From: Pseudomonas morbosilactucae | GTDB lineage: Bacteria > Pseudomonadota > Gammaproteobacteria > Pseudomonadales > Pseudomonadaceae | DNA length: 64,000 nt | Direction: 5' to 3' | NCBI RefSeq assembly: GCF_023241715.1 | Contig: NZ_JALQCW010000013.1 | Span: 84,936 to 148,935, forward strand | Part shown: positions 8,349 to 17,031 of the stretch, piece after piece | How positions within the stretch are numbered: position 1 is the first letter of the stretch | How the letters are laid out: each line of letters begins with the position of its first letter | Position numbers and translations under genes: made by a program | Notes under the pieces: model-generated | What the model saw: only the letters and a program-made list of their open reading frames with translations | Database searches by the model: none | Told to the model about the DNA's origin: nothing

Positions 8349-9041
8349 TCAGGGCAAGTAGAGCTTGAACAGCGCGCCGCCCAGGGGGCCGCCATTGCTG
8401 ATTTCGGTGTGGCCGCACACGCCGTTGCGCTGGTGCAGCGCGGCAATCCGCCCGGCAAAGTACAGACCCAGGCCCGTGCTGCCACTGCTGTGATTGATGC
8501 CCTGCACATAATCGGCCTGCCGCTCGATCATCTGCGCCGGGTAACCTTCACCGTCATCATTGATGGTCAGCACCGTTTGCCCGGCCTCATCGTGCACGCT
8601 GATCAACAGCGCATGGCGTGCGTAGCGGATGGCGTTGTTAATGCTGTTGGCCAGCACCGAGGCGATCAGCTCCCGGTCGAAAAAGCCCAAGGGGCTCAAG
8701 GGGTCGACGTCGTAGGTCACGGCAATGCCCCGACTCTTGAACACGTCTTGGTGGCCAACCAGTTGCGCTTCGATAAAGTCATCCAGCTCGTGATAGGCCG
8801 GCTGCAAAGGCAACTGGTTGACCCCGAGCTTATAAAGACCCAACAGCTGCACCAGCATGCCGTTGAGGTGGGCGAACTCGAACTCGATCACCCCTTGCTC
8901 CGCGGATTGCTGCTGCGGATCGGGCAAGCGCGCCAGCCACTGGGCATGGGCCTGCATCAGCATGGTCAGGGAGTTTTTCATGTCGTGCACGGTGGACGCG
9001 ATCACCGTCGAAAAATCTAGCGCCTGCTGGTCATCACTCAT
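8349..9041 (-). CDS. Sensor-less soluble histidine kinase
   Basis: 230 aa. The H-box is at the very N-terminus (ASTVHDMKNSL, phospho-acceptor His19), followed by a HATPase domain with N-box ANSINNAIRYA, G1 DDGEGYP and G2 STGLGLYF. There is no membrane helix, PAS or other input domain, so input must come from a partner. The ATG at 9041 overlaps the stop of the upstream response-regulator gene (ATGA), so the two are translationally coupled. An in-frame extension to 9134 lies inside that gene and was rejected. Confidence 0.88.
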   Translation of the reverse strand: MSDDQQALDFSTVIASTVHDMKNSLTMLMQAHAQWLARLPDPQQQSAEQGVIEFEFAHLNGMLVQLLGLYKLGVNQLPLQPAYHELDDFIEAQLVGHQDVFKSRGIAVTYDVDPLSPLGFFDRELIASVLANSINNAIRYARHALLISVHDEAGQTVLTINDDGEGYPAQMIERQADYVQGINHSSGSTGLGLYFAGRIAALHQRNGVCGHTEISNGGPLGGALFKLYLP

Positions 9042-10642
9042 TCGCCGAACGCCTTGCTTCGCAGCTTCTGGTAGCGCGGATAACGCGCATCGGTATCGGG
9101 CATCATGCCAACCGTCTTCAAACAGGCCTGGCACTCTTCAAGCAGTGCCTGGTCGCGGCTGGCATCAATGCCATGCAACAGCGATTGCGCCATGTTCAGG
9201 GCAATACTGATGTTCTTCGGTTGCATCGCCAGGGCGCGCCGGAACAGCTCGCGCGCCTCATCCAGGGTGCCGGCCTTGTAGCTGCGCACACCCTGGCGGT
9301 TGAGATCGGCGGCCGCGTTGGAGGAACTGAGAATCTCCGGGTCGTCGGTGAGCTTGGCGATCCCCTGCATGACCTTGGGATCGTCACCGTAGATTTCCGC
9401 ACAGTTCTTCAACATCGAGGCACCGGCGCTGGCCTGCCCCAGCATTTGCAGCTGCTTGGCCACCAACAACGCGGCCTCGGGGCTCATGAACTGCTCCATG
9501 CCGTCCAGGCGCATCATGGCCTGCTCGGTGAGCTTTTCGGCCGTCTCGGCGTCGTTGAGCAACAAACTGGTCGCCTTCATCAGCCGCGCACGGATCTGCA
9601 ACCCCGGGTCGCTGGGGTTTTCCTTGGCCACGGCGCTGAGGGTGGTGTTGATTTCCAGGCGCGTGCGGGTATCCAGGCCCTTTTCGCTGCCCTTGCTGAT
9701 CAGTGCATGGGCCAGGCCGAGGTTGCTTTCCGGGTCTTTGAAGCGTGACTGCGCGCCTTGGCTGACCGCCTGGCGATAGGCCCTGGAAGCGGTGTCGAAG
9801 TCTTCGTTGGTCATCGCCAACTTACCCAGCAGGGCCTGGCGGCGCACGGCCAGCGGCGACAGGCGCACCGCCTCTTCCAGCACCCGCTGGGCACGCTTGG
9901 CGTCGCCCTCGGCAACCAGCACGTCGGCCAGACCGTCATACAACCCCGGCATCATCGGGAAGACCTTCAAGGCCTTTTCATAGACCGCCTTGGCCTCCCC
10001 CATCTGCCCGCGCTTGACCAGCAGGCGGCCCAGGCCGACGAAAGCCCAGGGCAATGGCCGATCGGCCAGGATGGTGTTGTAGAGGCGCTCGAGGGTCTCG
10101 TTCTGATTCATGTCCCGCAGCGCGTCGGCACGGTAGCGCAGGCACAACGGCGCATAACGCGGGTCCTGCTTGCACAGGGCGATACAGGCATTGAGCACTT
10201 CGACCGGCTTGCCGCGATCCAGCGCCTGCAGGATCGGCTGCAGCAAGGTCTTGCGCTGTTGCAGGCGCTCCAGGCGCTGCGCCAGGCCGGAACGGTTGAA
10301 GGGTTTGGTCAGGTACGCATCCGGCTCATGCTCCAGGGCACTGAGCACCATGGCCTGGCTGCTTTCGGCCGTGACCATCAGGAACACGCTTTCGTGGCTG
10401 ATGAGCTTTTCCAGCATCAGGTCTTCGAGCACCTGCTGGCCGTTCTTCTTGCCATCGCCCAGGTGGTAATCCTGCAGGATGAAGTCATAGCGCTTCTGCG
10501 CACACATGCGCAGCGCCTGCTCACCGCTGTCGGCGGTGTCCACGTCCTTGACGCCCAGCTCACGCAACATCGAGCGGACCGAGCTACGGAAGTCCGAGAA
10601 ATCATCGACGATCAAAAAGCTTTTTTGGTGGTACGCCAGCAT
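9038..10642 (-). CDS. Response regulator with TPR output domain
   Basis: 534 aa. Receiver domain at residues 1-120: acidic pair D13-D14, phospho-acceptor D58 in LQDYHL, T91 and K113 (TKPF). The rest (about 140-520) consists of tetratricopeptide-like helical repeats, for example FVGLGRLLVKRGQMGEAKAV and LNRQGVRSYKAGTLDEARELF. There is no DNA-binding, GGDEF or EAL output, so it probably acts by protein-protein contact. Operon partner of the sensor-less kinase. The name of the target system is not recognisable. Confidence 0.9.
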   Translation of the reverse strand: MLAYHQKSFLIVDDFSDFRSSVRSMLRELGVKDVDTADSGEQALRMCAQKRYDFILQDYHLGDGKKNGQQVLEDLMLEKLISHESVFLMVTAESSQAMVLSALEHEPDAYLTKPFNRSGLAQRLERLQQRKTLLQPILQALDRGKPVEVLNACIALCKQDPRYAPLCLRYRADALRDMNQNETLERLYNTILADRPLPWAFVGLGRLLVKRGQMGEAKAVYEKALKVFPMMPGLYDGLADVLVAEGDAKRAQRVLEEAVRLSPLAVRRQALLGKLAMTNEDFDTASRAYRQAVSQGAQSRFKDPESNLGLAHALISKGSEKGLDTRTRLEINTTLSAVAKENPSDPGLQIRARLMKATSLLLNDAETAEKLTEQAMMRLDGMEQFMSPEAALLVAKQLQMLGQASAGASMLKNCAEIYGDDPKVMQGIAKLTDDPEILSSSNAAADLNRQGVRSYKAGTLDEARELFRRALAMQPKNISIALNMAQSLLHGIDASRDQALLEECQACLKTVGMMPDTDARYPRYQKLRSKAFGE

Positions 10643-11094
10643 CGAAGATTCCAGGCAATTAAGAAGATGAAACCAAAGGCCAGTGCAATAACCCGCTCAG
10701 CTTCGCAGCCCATTTTTCGGCGCGCAGATAATAACTGCTGGCAAGGGGCTATCAAGCACTTTCCTGTAAACCTGTGATGCACCCGGCACACCCGGGGCAC
10801 GGGGGCTGCCCGATCGACGAACACAGCCGCCCTTGGGGTTATCGGCCGACTACGGGATTCCCTTATAGACGCGTTGCAGCAATTCACGGCTTAGTGACTG
10901 CCCCTTGAACCCTCCACAGCAGGGCTGCCCCGAGAACGCCATCGAGGCCGCGCCTCACACCTTGGATTTTGAAACATCAACTGATAGTTTGCAGCGCCTC
11001 GTTGCCAGGACCGGCTACCTCACTTCACACACCTCGTTGTGGAGCCGATGTCGAGCGCAGGCAATGCACAAGTCATGACCAAATGGAGTTAACA
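10643..11094. other. 452-nt intergenic region between divergent genes
   Basis: Holds the promoters of the response-regulator gene (minus) and the three-gene set (plus). There is a C/G-rich stretch near 10780-10815 with short repeats of CCCGG. No tRNA, known riboswitch, operator or convincing -35/-10 pair was identified. Confidence 0.5.
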
Positions 11095-13419
11095 ATGACT
11101 GACCACAGTCGTGCGATCGGCGGCATCGAACTGGAACAATTCATGGACCGCCTCGAGGCCGAAGACCAGGGCAGCGAAACCCTGCTGGCCCAACTGCGCG
11201 CCCAACCACTGCGAGCCGACTCCCTGGTTTCGATCGACCGCCTGCATTCACTGTGGATGAACGCCGGCGATGCCACCGCAGCCCGCTCCGTGCTTGACCA
11301 GGACGGCGATGCCCTGCTGGCCGTCGTCCCCTCCACGGCCCGCGGCGAACTGCAGATGAACCTGAACATCCTGCGCCTGCGGGTGGCCAACTTCCTCGAT
11401 CAAGACAGCGAAATCCTCAAGGTGCTCGAGTCCCTGGACCCCACTGCGGGCGCGCCGCTGGACTTCGACATCGAGCACTATCGTCGGCACCGAATTTTCA
11501 ATGAACTGGAACAGGGCAGCCTCGAGGTCGCCCTGAAAACCATCGACGCACGCTACGCCCTGACCCTGATCAATCCGGCCCGTGAGCTACTGCGATCCTG
11601 GGACGCGACTGACCGCCATCGGCGCCGATCCTTGGTGCTGTGGCGCCACGAACGCCCTGAAGAAGCCCGCGAAGCTGCCCTGGAGGCGGTCAGCGCTCTG
11701 CGTGCGTCCGGCCCCGAGCAAGATGTCGATGCCAATGACTGGGTCTGGCTGGGCAACTCGCTGATCGAAATCATCCCCCTGCGCCTGGCGCTGTTCGAAC
11801 AACCCGTCACCCAACTGACCGCCGGCCTGTCGCTGCCACGGCGCCGAGAGTGGGACGTGCGCCTGGCACGCCTAACGGCACGTGCCCAGCACGCCTTGGG
11901 CGATCTACCGGCAGCATTGAAAATCTGCACCAGCGCAGCCCTGAGCCTGGACTCCGAAGGCGGCGACAACTTCATCGAATACGAACTGCCCTGGCTTATG
12001 GAAAACCGCCAGGTTGACGCTGCCGGGCATCGAGCCTTCATCGACATCTATGAAATGCGCGGTGAGATGTGGCAAGGCACCGCACGCCTGGTTCATGAGC
12101 GCTTGCATCAGACGGACGACCCGTCGGTCTGGTGGCCCCTGTGTGTAATGCGTGCCTGCAACGACCATGAAGTGCTGCAGAACTTCCTTGTCGCACTCCC
12201 GGAAATCGACACATCGGTCCCGGCCCCAACCCCGCTGCTGGATGCGCTGTACCGTTCCATGGAAGACCCGCAAGCCCATCTGGACAACGTGTTTGCCGAG
12301 GCCAGGGCGGAGGCGCAACGACGCTCGCCGGAGCACCCATGGATCACCCGGCTGACCGCCGTGTATGACGCCGGTATCGGCGCGATCGATGCCGCCACAG
12401 AACTCGCGCTGTTGCAGGGCGCCATCCAGGCCGGGCGCATGCAGGACAATCGCAGCGCCTACGCCCTGTTCTGCGCTCAGGTAAAGACCCTGGGGCTGAT
12501 CGAGGCACTGCAACTGCCGGTTCCAACCCTGCCCAGCGGCATGTATGCCTACAACTACGCCGCCTCGATTGACGACTTGGTGGAAAAAGAAACAGAGACG
12601 CTGCCTGAAGAGACCAGAGACCAAGCCTATACGCTGTTGAGGTACGCGCAAAAAGCCGTCTATGAACAGGGCCAGGCCAATATGGAGCGCTACTTCAGCA
12701 CCGGCAGCGGGCACCCGTTCGACGCCTGCGCCCACCTCTACTCCATGCTCTGCAACAACCTGGCCATCAACTACCGCTTCTACAACGGGCAGAACCTGTA
12801 CCAGGAAGCCATCGAGCTGCACCTGCGGGGCATCGCGGCCAGCTCCTTCGCCGAGCACTACCAAGGCCTGCTCAGCAACCGTATCGGCCTTGAAGACAAC
12901 CCGGGCATCGTCGATGCGGCAGAGCAGCTGTGGCATTACGCCAGGGAATACGGCTACAGCCGTCACGCCCCGGACGACTACCTGCAGAGCGTGGTCTACG
13001 CCCTGTACCAGATGGATCGGGACGGGGAGATCCCGATCTGGCTTGAGCGCGCACTCAAGTGGCAGGAAGACCAAGGCATCAGCGATGAGCAATTGAGCGT
13101 TGCTTCGCTGTTCGCACGCCTGCAAGTGGCCCGCTACCTGGCCCACGCCAACCCGGAGAACGCCTATGGTCTGTGGCTGCGCTACGAGCCCCATGTGCAC
13201 AGGCTGCAAGACAATTCGCTGATGTCCTCGGCGGTCTACATATTCAAGGCCCTGGGGCGCAACGACGAAGCGATCGACTATTGCCATCGGACCCTGGCGC
13301 TATGCGCCCCCGACGTGGACTACGACGTGCGCTGCCGGGGCTGGATCCAAACCACCCTGGCGGAACTCCAGGCGCCAGAGAAACCGGCGGGCAAAAGCTG
13401 GTGGCAGATATGGAAGTAA
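11095..13419 (+). CDS. Large helical-repeat (TPR-like) protein of unknown function
   Basis: 774 aa from the ATG at 11095, which has GGAG 6 nt upstream; the frame is open further upstream but without a start signal. No signal peptide or membrane helix. The sequence is Leu/Ala/Glu-rich and helical throughout, with TPR-like pairs (HALGDLPAALKICTSAALSL near 265, ALGRNDEAIDYCHRTLALC near 725) and several Trp-rich segments. No enzymatic motif seen. It overlaps the next gene by 10 nt, so it is first in an operon with the PcfJ-like and DUF1266 genes. Function unknown. Confidence 0.85.
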   Translation: MTDHSRAIGGIELEQFMDRLEAEDQGSETLLAQLRAQPLRADSLVSIDRLHSLWMNAGDATAARSVLDQDGDALLAVVPSTARGELQMNLNILRLRVANFLDQDSEILKVLESLDPTAGAPLDFDIEHYRRHRIFNELEQGSLEVALKTIDARYALTLINPARELLRSWDATDRHRRRSLVLWRHERPEEAREAALEAVSALRASGPEQDVDANDWVWLGNSLIEIIPLRLALFEQPVTQLTAGLSLPRRREWDVRLARLTARAQHALGDLPAALKICTSAALSLDSEGGDNFIEYELPWLMENRQVDAAGHRAFIDIYEMRGEMWQGTARLVHERLHQTDDPSVWWPLCVMRACNDHEVLQNFLVALPEIDTSVPAPTPLLDALYRSMEDPQAHLDNVFAEARAEAQRRSPEHPWITRLTAVYDAGIGAIDAATELALLQGAIQAGRMQDNRSAYALFCAQVKTLGLIEALQLPVPTLPSGMYAYNYAASIDDLVEKETETLPEETRDQAYTLLRYAQKAVYEQGQANMERYFSTGSGHPFDACAHLYSMLCNNLAINYRFYNGQNLYQEAIELHLRGIAASSFAEHYQGLLSNRIGLEDNPGIVDAAEQLWHYAREYGYSRHAPDDYLQSVVYALYQMDRDGEIPIWLERALKWQEDQGISDEQLSVASLFARLQVARYLAHANPENAYGLWLRYEPHVHRLQDNSLMSSAVYIFKALGRNDEAIDYCHRTLALCAPDVDYDVRCRGWIQTTLAELQAPEKPAGKSWWQIWK

Positions 13420-14648
13420 GCCCCGACAAACGCACCTCGGGCTACGCCCCACGCAACGCGCTGAATGCCGACGAACTGAAGCGCGGCATTCTTGAGCGCA
13501 GCCAGGCCCGGGGCGACGAGGGGCCGGTGCGCCAATGGCTGCTGAACCATTTCTATCGGCACCTGGTGGGCAACTTTGAACCGGCCCGAAGCATCCAGAG
13601 CCTTGAGGACGCAACCACGGCACTGGGCTCGGACGCCTTGCCACCGTGGGTTGCCGGGCACTTCAACAGCCTGGCCAAAAACTCGGCGCACGAGGCTCCA
13701 GCCGCCGCGCCCTTGGTCTGGGTCGATCCGCAGTGCCCGGCCCTGCTGCAACAAGAAGCGCTGCTGGTGGAGTTCCTGACGTCGCGCAGCGGCACGGCCC
13801 TGGCGGGCAAACTCGACCGCATCAACTGCCCGCAAGCCTTGGCGCTGTGGGAAAAGGAACACGCGCAAATGGCCGCCCGGGTCGAGCAAGGCTGGCGCCA
13901 AAGCCAGCCCGACGCCCTGCGCGTGGCGGTTGCGGCGACCGACCACGTTCTACTGGAACTGATCCACGACAGCCCCCATCTGCGCGCCGAGATGGCCTTT
14001 GAAAGCTACGTGATGCGCCACTGCCTCGGGCAATTCGCCGACCGCAAAGGCTTGAGCGGCGGCTACGGCGAGCGCTACGCCGAGTCAGTGGAACAACAGC
14101 ACATGCGTGTGTTCAGCCTGCGCGACGCCCAGGGCCAGCCCCACATCACCATCAGCCTGATCGTGCAGGCCGATGGTTCGCTGACGGTGGAGCAAGTCAA
14201 AGGCAAGCAGAACCGCCCGCCCATCGAACGCTACTTCCAGGACCTGCTCACCTGCCTGAACGCCTTGGGCACCGATGGGCAAACGCCGGCCGACTGCGTC
14301 GCTATCGGCATTGTGCGCACCGACGCCGGCTGGCGGCGCATCGAAGACGTAACTGATCCAGCGGCTCAGACCCAACTGGTGGCGCGTTACCCGCAACTTT
14401 TCTATCGACTGGACGCACCGTCGGCGATGGTCGAGTGGCTAGTCGCCGCGCGCCAATCCGACCTGCTGCAGCAAGTGGCGCCCCGGGCTGCGTCGGTCAA
14501 ATACGCCACCCGGCACATTTTCAACAAAAGCCCCTGGCCACCACGCCTGCCGGACGATCCCCTGTACACCACCGAAGGTGTGCAATGGGCGGACATGTCG
14601 CCGCAGCAGGCCGAAGAAATCAGCGCCTGGCAGGCCCGCAACTCCTGA
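13410..14648 (+). CDS. PcfJ-domain-like protein
   Basis: 412 aa from the ATG at 13410, which overlaps the upstream stop. The C-terminal half has the pattern of PcfJ-like proteins: SYVMRHCLGQFA (H204, C205), a Tyr-rich turn, VFSLRDAQGQPHITISL, then VEQVKGKQNRPP (Q262, G265, N268). The conserved His-Cys and the Q-x-K-G-K-x-N strand suggest an enzyme or nucleic-acid-related fold, but no activity is established to my knowledge. The N-terminal 190 residues are helical and unassigned. Family call from motif memory only. Confidence 0.7.
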   Translation: MEVSPDKRTSGYAPRNALNADELKRGILERSQARGDEGPVRQWLLNHFYRHLVGNFEPARSIQSLEDATTALGSDALPPWVAGHFNSLAKNSAHEAPAAAPLVWVDPQCPALLQQEALLVEFLTSRSGTALAGKLDRINCPQALALWEKEHAQMAARVEQGWRQSQPDALRVAVAATDHVLLELIHDSPHLRAEMAFESYVMRHCLGQFADRKGLSGGYGERYAESVEQQHMRVFSLRDAQGQPHITISLIVQADGSLTVEQVKGKQNRPPIERYFQDLLTCLNALGTDGQTPADCVAIGIVRTDAGWRRIEDVTDPAAQTQLVARYPQLFYRLDAPSAMVEWLVAARQSDLLQQVAPRAASVKYATRHIFNKSPWPPRLPDDPLYTTEGVQWADMSPQQAEEISAWQARNS

Positions 14649-14658
14649 GGCAGACCCA

Positions 14659-15318
14659 ATGACTCCCCTAGTGATCCTGTTCGCGACGTGGTTTGGCATC
14701 TGGTACTGGCGCCGCAAGCGCAACACCAGCACGTCATCCTTCTCGCCACGCAAGCAATGGGCCCTCACCCTGGCCCAGCCCATGGTCGATGCCACCGGAA
14801 TGACCGGTTTTTTCGACCCTGGCACCGACCATTTCGCAGACACCGCCAAGCTGTCCCTCAGGGCGCCACTGCTGCACCAGGGCGGCTTTCGCAACAACGC
14901 GACAGACGACGAAGTGCGCGAACACTTCAACACCACCCTGGAACGGCACTGGTTTCGCATCGACCTGCAAAACCTGTCCGCCACCGACGACCCGCGGGCC
15001 GCCATGGCATTTGCCTGCGTACGCAGCGCCTTCTTCGTACGTTGCGCCATGCTCATGAACTGGATCGAAGCCGAAGCCGGCTGGCGCGTGCTGCTGCTCA
15101 ACGCCCAACGGGCCCAGGACTGCTTCGACGGTTGGGAAGCGTTCGGCGAGGCCTATATCCTCGGGCGCCGGCAATGGGTGGCCGCCTTCAGGGCCGACTC
15201 CCTGGGCAAAACCTTCAGCGAAGCCAGCCTCAACACCCTGTTAACCCCCAAAACCGGCGCCTGGGCCGGCCAGCCATGGCACGAACTGCCAGCGTTCAGC
15301 CCAAGGGCGACTGAATAG
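14659..15318 (+). CDS. DUF1266 domain-containing protein, N-terminal membrane anchor
   Basis: 219 aa. Residues 1-17 form one hydrophobic helix followed by basic WRRKR, so it is probably membrane-anchored with the body in the cytoplasm. The rest matches DUF1266 (E. coli YbeR/YbeU-type): RAAMAFACVRSAFFVRCAML, RAQDCFDGWEAFGEAYILGRRQWV, ending near a Trp-rich PWHELPAF. It follows the PcfJ-like gene by 10 nt and is followed by a strong terminator, so it closes the operon. No function is known for the domain. Confidence 0.85.
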   Translation: MTPLVILFATWFGIWYWRRKRNTSTSSFSPRKQWALTLAQPMVDATGMTGFFDPGTDHFADTAKLSLRAPLLHQGGFRNNATDDEVREHFNTTLERHWFRIDLQNLSATDDPRAAMAFACVRSAFFVRCAMLMNWIEAEAGWRVLLLNAQRAQDCFDGWEAFGEAYILGRRQWVAAFRADSLGKTFSEASLNTLLTPKTGAWAGQPWHELPAFSPRATE

Positions 15319-15433
15319 CGGTGGATGGCAAGATTGAAGCCCTGCCAAGCAAGTGGGGTTGTTTACATACGGCATGAGTGACCTGCAAGGCAGATCGTTA
15401 ATCGAAGCCGCAAAAAATACAGGTTGAATATGG

Positions 15434-15466
15434 AAAAAGGGCGCCCTCTAAGTGGGCGCCCTTTTT
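15434..15466 (+). terminator. Terminator of the three-gene set
   Basis: AAAAAGGGCGCCC / GGGCGCCCTTTTT, 13-bp stem with a 7-nt loop and T-tract on the plus strand, 115 nt after the DUF1266 stop. It also has an A-tract on the left and so may serve the cytochrome gene's strand. Confidence 0.9.
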
Positions 15467-15590
15467 CTTTCAGACTGAACCAACAGTGGCCACGCTCGGC
15501 CGCTCATAGTGATTAACAATGGCGATTCACAGCTGACACCCCATCAGCTCTTAGTCGGAAAATTTATTTGCAGCCAACTCTTAACTCAAA

Positions 15591-15974
15591 TCATCGGCCT
15601 TTTGAAATTACGTCACTCATGTATTGATTCAAATCGCGAAAATCCTGAACCTTCCAGGAGAACGGCGGCACTTTCACACCATTTTCCTTCAATGTTCTTG
15701 GAATCAAGTCGCCATTGGGACGGAGTATTATCGACGACACAATGACGCCGGGATAATCATTCAGCCGCTTCTTGAACGCAACGGTTCTCAAATCAGGCGT
15801 AGGAGGATTGCTTTTATTAGCCAATGGCCCTGTGCCTTTGAGGTCCGCCCCGTGGCACATGACGCATCGCTGCAAATAGATGTTTTTCCCATTCGCATTC
15901 TCCGCAAAGGACAAGGGTGCTTGTATCAGCGATAAAACCCCTAACGAAGCGATGAATAATATTCTCATTTCCAT
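15591..15974 (-). CDS. Small c-type cytochrome, periplasmic
   Basis: 127 aa with a signal peptide (residues 1-24, cleaving after SFA). One haem-attachment motif CVMCH (C37, C40, H41) lies in a class I-like fold. Where family members carry the axial Met in an MPPF motif, this protein reads KVPPFSW; the only later Met is near the C-terminus (NQYMSDV). Its codons are A/T-richer than those of its neighbours. The gene stands alone between the three-gene operon and a tRNA gene. Electron partner unknown. A second start six bases downstream is equally possible. Confidence 0.85.
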   Translation of the reverse strand: MEMRILFIASLGVLSLIQAPLSFAENANGKNIYLQRCVMCHGADLKGTGPLANKSNPPTPDLRTVAFKKRLNDYPGVIVSSIILRPNGDLIPRTLKENGVKVPPFSWKVQDFRDLNQYMSDVISKGR

Positions 15975-16094
15975 ATGGCCTTGTTGTGTAGGTCAGATCT
16001 GAATAGAGGGCAACAGGGGGGCAGCCGCTTTTGCAGCACTGAATAAGAATTCCCGCCGGCCTTCCATCAGCATCTTCCTTGAACGGTGAATACG

Positions 16095-16133
16095 AAAAAG
16101 CCCCTCCAGGTCATCCTGAAAGGGGCTTTATTT
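16095..16133 (-). terminator. Terminator downstream of tRNA-Arg(CCT)
   Basis: AAAGCCCCT / AGGGGCTTT, 9-bp stem with a 15-nt loop. Read on the minus strand it ends in TTTTT-C, about 75 nt after the tRNA 3' end. Confidence 0.75.
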
Positions 16134-16206
16134 ATTCTCCTGCTGCCACGTAGCTGTCATCGATAAACGCAGTAGCCAGGGGAATGGCCGGAAAGGCCGA
16201 AATATT

Positions 16207-16283
16207 TGGTGTCCCAGGGCAGGTTCGAACTGCCAACCTTCCCCTTAGGAGGGGGATGCTCTATCCAATTGAGCTACTGAGAC
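16207..16283 (-). tRNA. tRNA-Arg (anticodon CCT), CCA encoded
   Basis: A full cloverleaf on the minus strand: acceptor GTCTCAG/CTGGGAC, D-loop with GG, anticodon stem TCCCC/GGGGA enclosing the loop CTCCTAA (anticodon CCT), T-arm GGCAG-TTCGAAC-CTGCC, and an encoded CCA end. It reads AGG codons. Confidence 0.96.
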
Positions 16284-16477
16284 AAGGCCGCAAGCGCCAT
16301 GGAGGACACGGCGCGAAGGACGGCGTGCATGTTAACGGGCATGCCTGAATTTGTCATGTGATCCATAGGGCTTTTTATAACGGCGCAAAGGCCCGGCCAG
16401 CTTGATCGGGATGGCAGTCGTGCAAATTGCATCACCGCAAAAAGCCATCATTGCAAAATGCAATAAACCACCATCGG

Positions 16478-16502
16478 AAAAACAATATAAGTTATTGTTT
16501 TT
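16478..16502. repeat. AT-rich inverted repeat upstream of a small gene
   Basis: AAAAACAATA-TAAGT-TATTGTTTTT, perfect 10-bp arms. It lies in a 297-nt AT-rich leader between the tRNA and the 79-aa gene, with a further short dyad ATTGCA-AAA-TGCAAT at about 16449-16463. Its position, 80 nt before the start codon, fits an operator overlapping a promoter; no regulator is assigned. Confidence 0.55.
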
Positions 16503-16580
16503 AAAGTATTTTTAAATAGAATATCGATTGGCATGGGCGCTGCTTATTAACTCTGCAAAACAACAGCGGAGACAAGCCCC

Positions 16581-16820
16581 ATGAGCAGCACACTCTTTTT
16601 ACTGAACGCTATCGCCATCACCGTGCTGCTGGTTTTTCAATTTCAACCCGATAACCATGCCGTTCAAGCCGCCGCCAACGTCTCGCAATACACCCAGCGC
16701 CAAGCGCCGCAACTGGCCGTGATGAATAGCCAGACGGGCGTCGGCATGGAAACCCGAGTGACGCAAAAACAGTCACCGGCACCCACAGCGACTCCACGAT
16801 CTGCAAGCTGGGTATTTTAA
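16581..16820 (+). CDS. Small membrane or secreted hypothetical protein
   Basis: 79 aa. A single hydrophobic helix (residues 3-20, STLFLLNAIAITVLLVFQF) is followed by a polar Gln/Thr/Pro-rich tail. GGAG lies 9 nt upstream of the ATG. It could be anchored in the inner membrane with the tail in the periplasm. Followed 31 nt later by another small membrane protein, so the two may form an operon. No family recognised. Confidence 0.65.
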   Translation: MSSTLFLLNAIAITVLLVFQFQPDNHAVQAAANVSQYTQRQAPQLAVMNSQTGVGMETRVTQKQSPAPTATPRSASWVF

Positions 16821-16851
16821 GACCGCTGACCCTGCCAAATAGGAAGCCATC

Positions 16852-17031
16852 ATGCCCCTTCTCACCAAAAGCCTGCTGGCCCTCGCCCTCTTGAGCGGCC
16901 TCCTGAGTTTTGTGCTGCCGCAAGCGAGTACCGGCAACGTGCCGCTGATTGCCTGCGGGGTGTTTTTCAGCTTCTTCGTACTGGCCTTGATGATTGGCCG
17001 CAGGATTAAATTTGACCCGGTACTGCGCTGA
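16852..17031 (+). CDS. 59-aa membrane protein, PA3371-like
   Basis: Reads MPLLTKSLLALALLSGLLSF... with two hydrophobic segments (residues 5-20 and 28-46) and a basic C-terminus GRRIKFDPVLR. AGGAAG precedes the ATG. A protein of this kind lies next to the phn genes in P. aeruginosa (PA3371), which agrees with phnN being the convergent neighbour here; that link is from memory of gene order. The last 26 nt overlap the 3' end of phnN on the other strand. Confidence 0.7.
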   Translation: MPLLTKSLLALALLSGLLSFVLPQASTGNVPLIACGVFFSFFVLALMIGRRIKFDPVLR

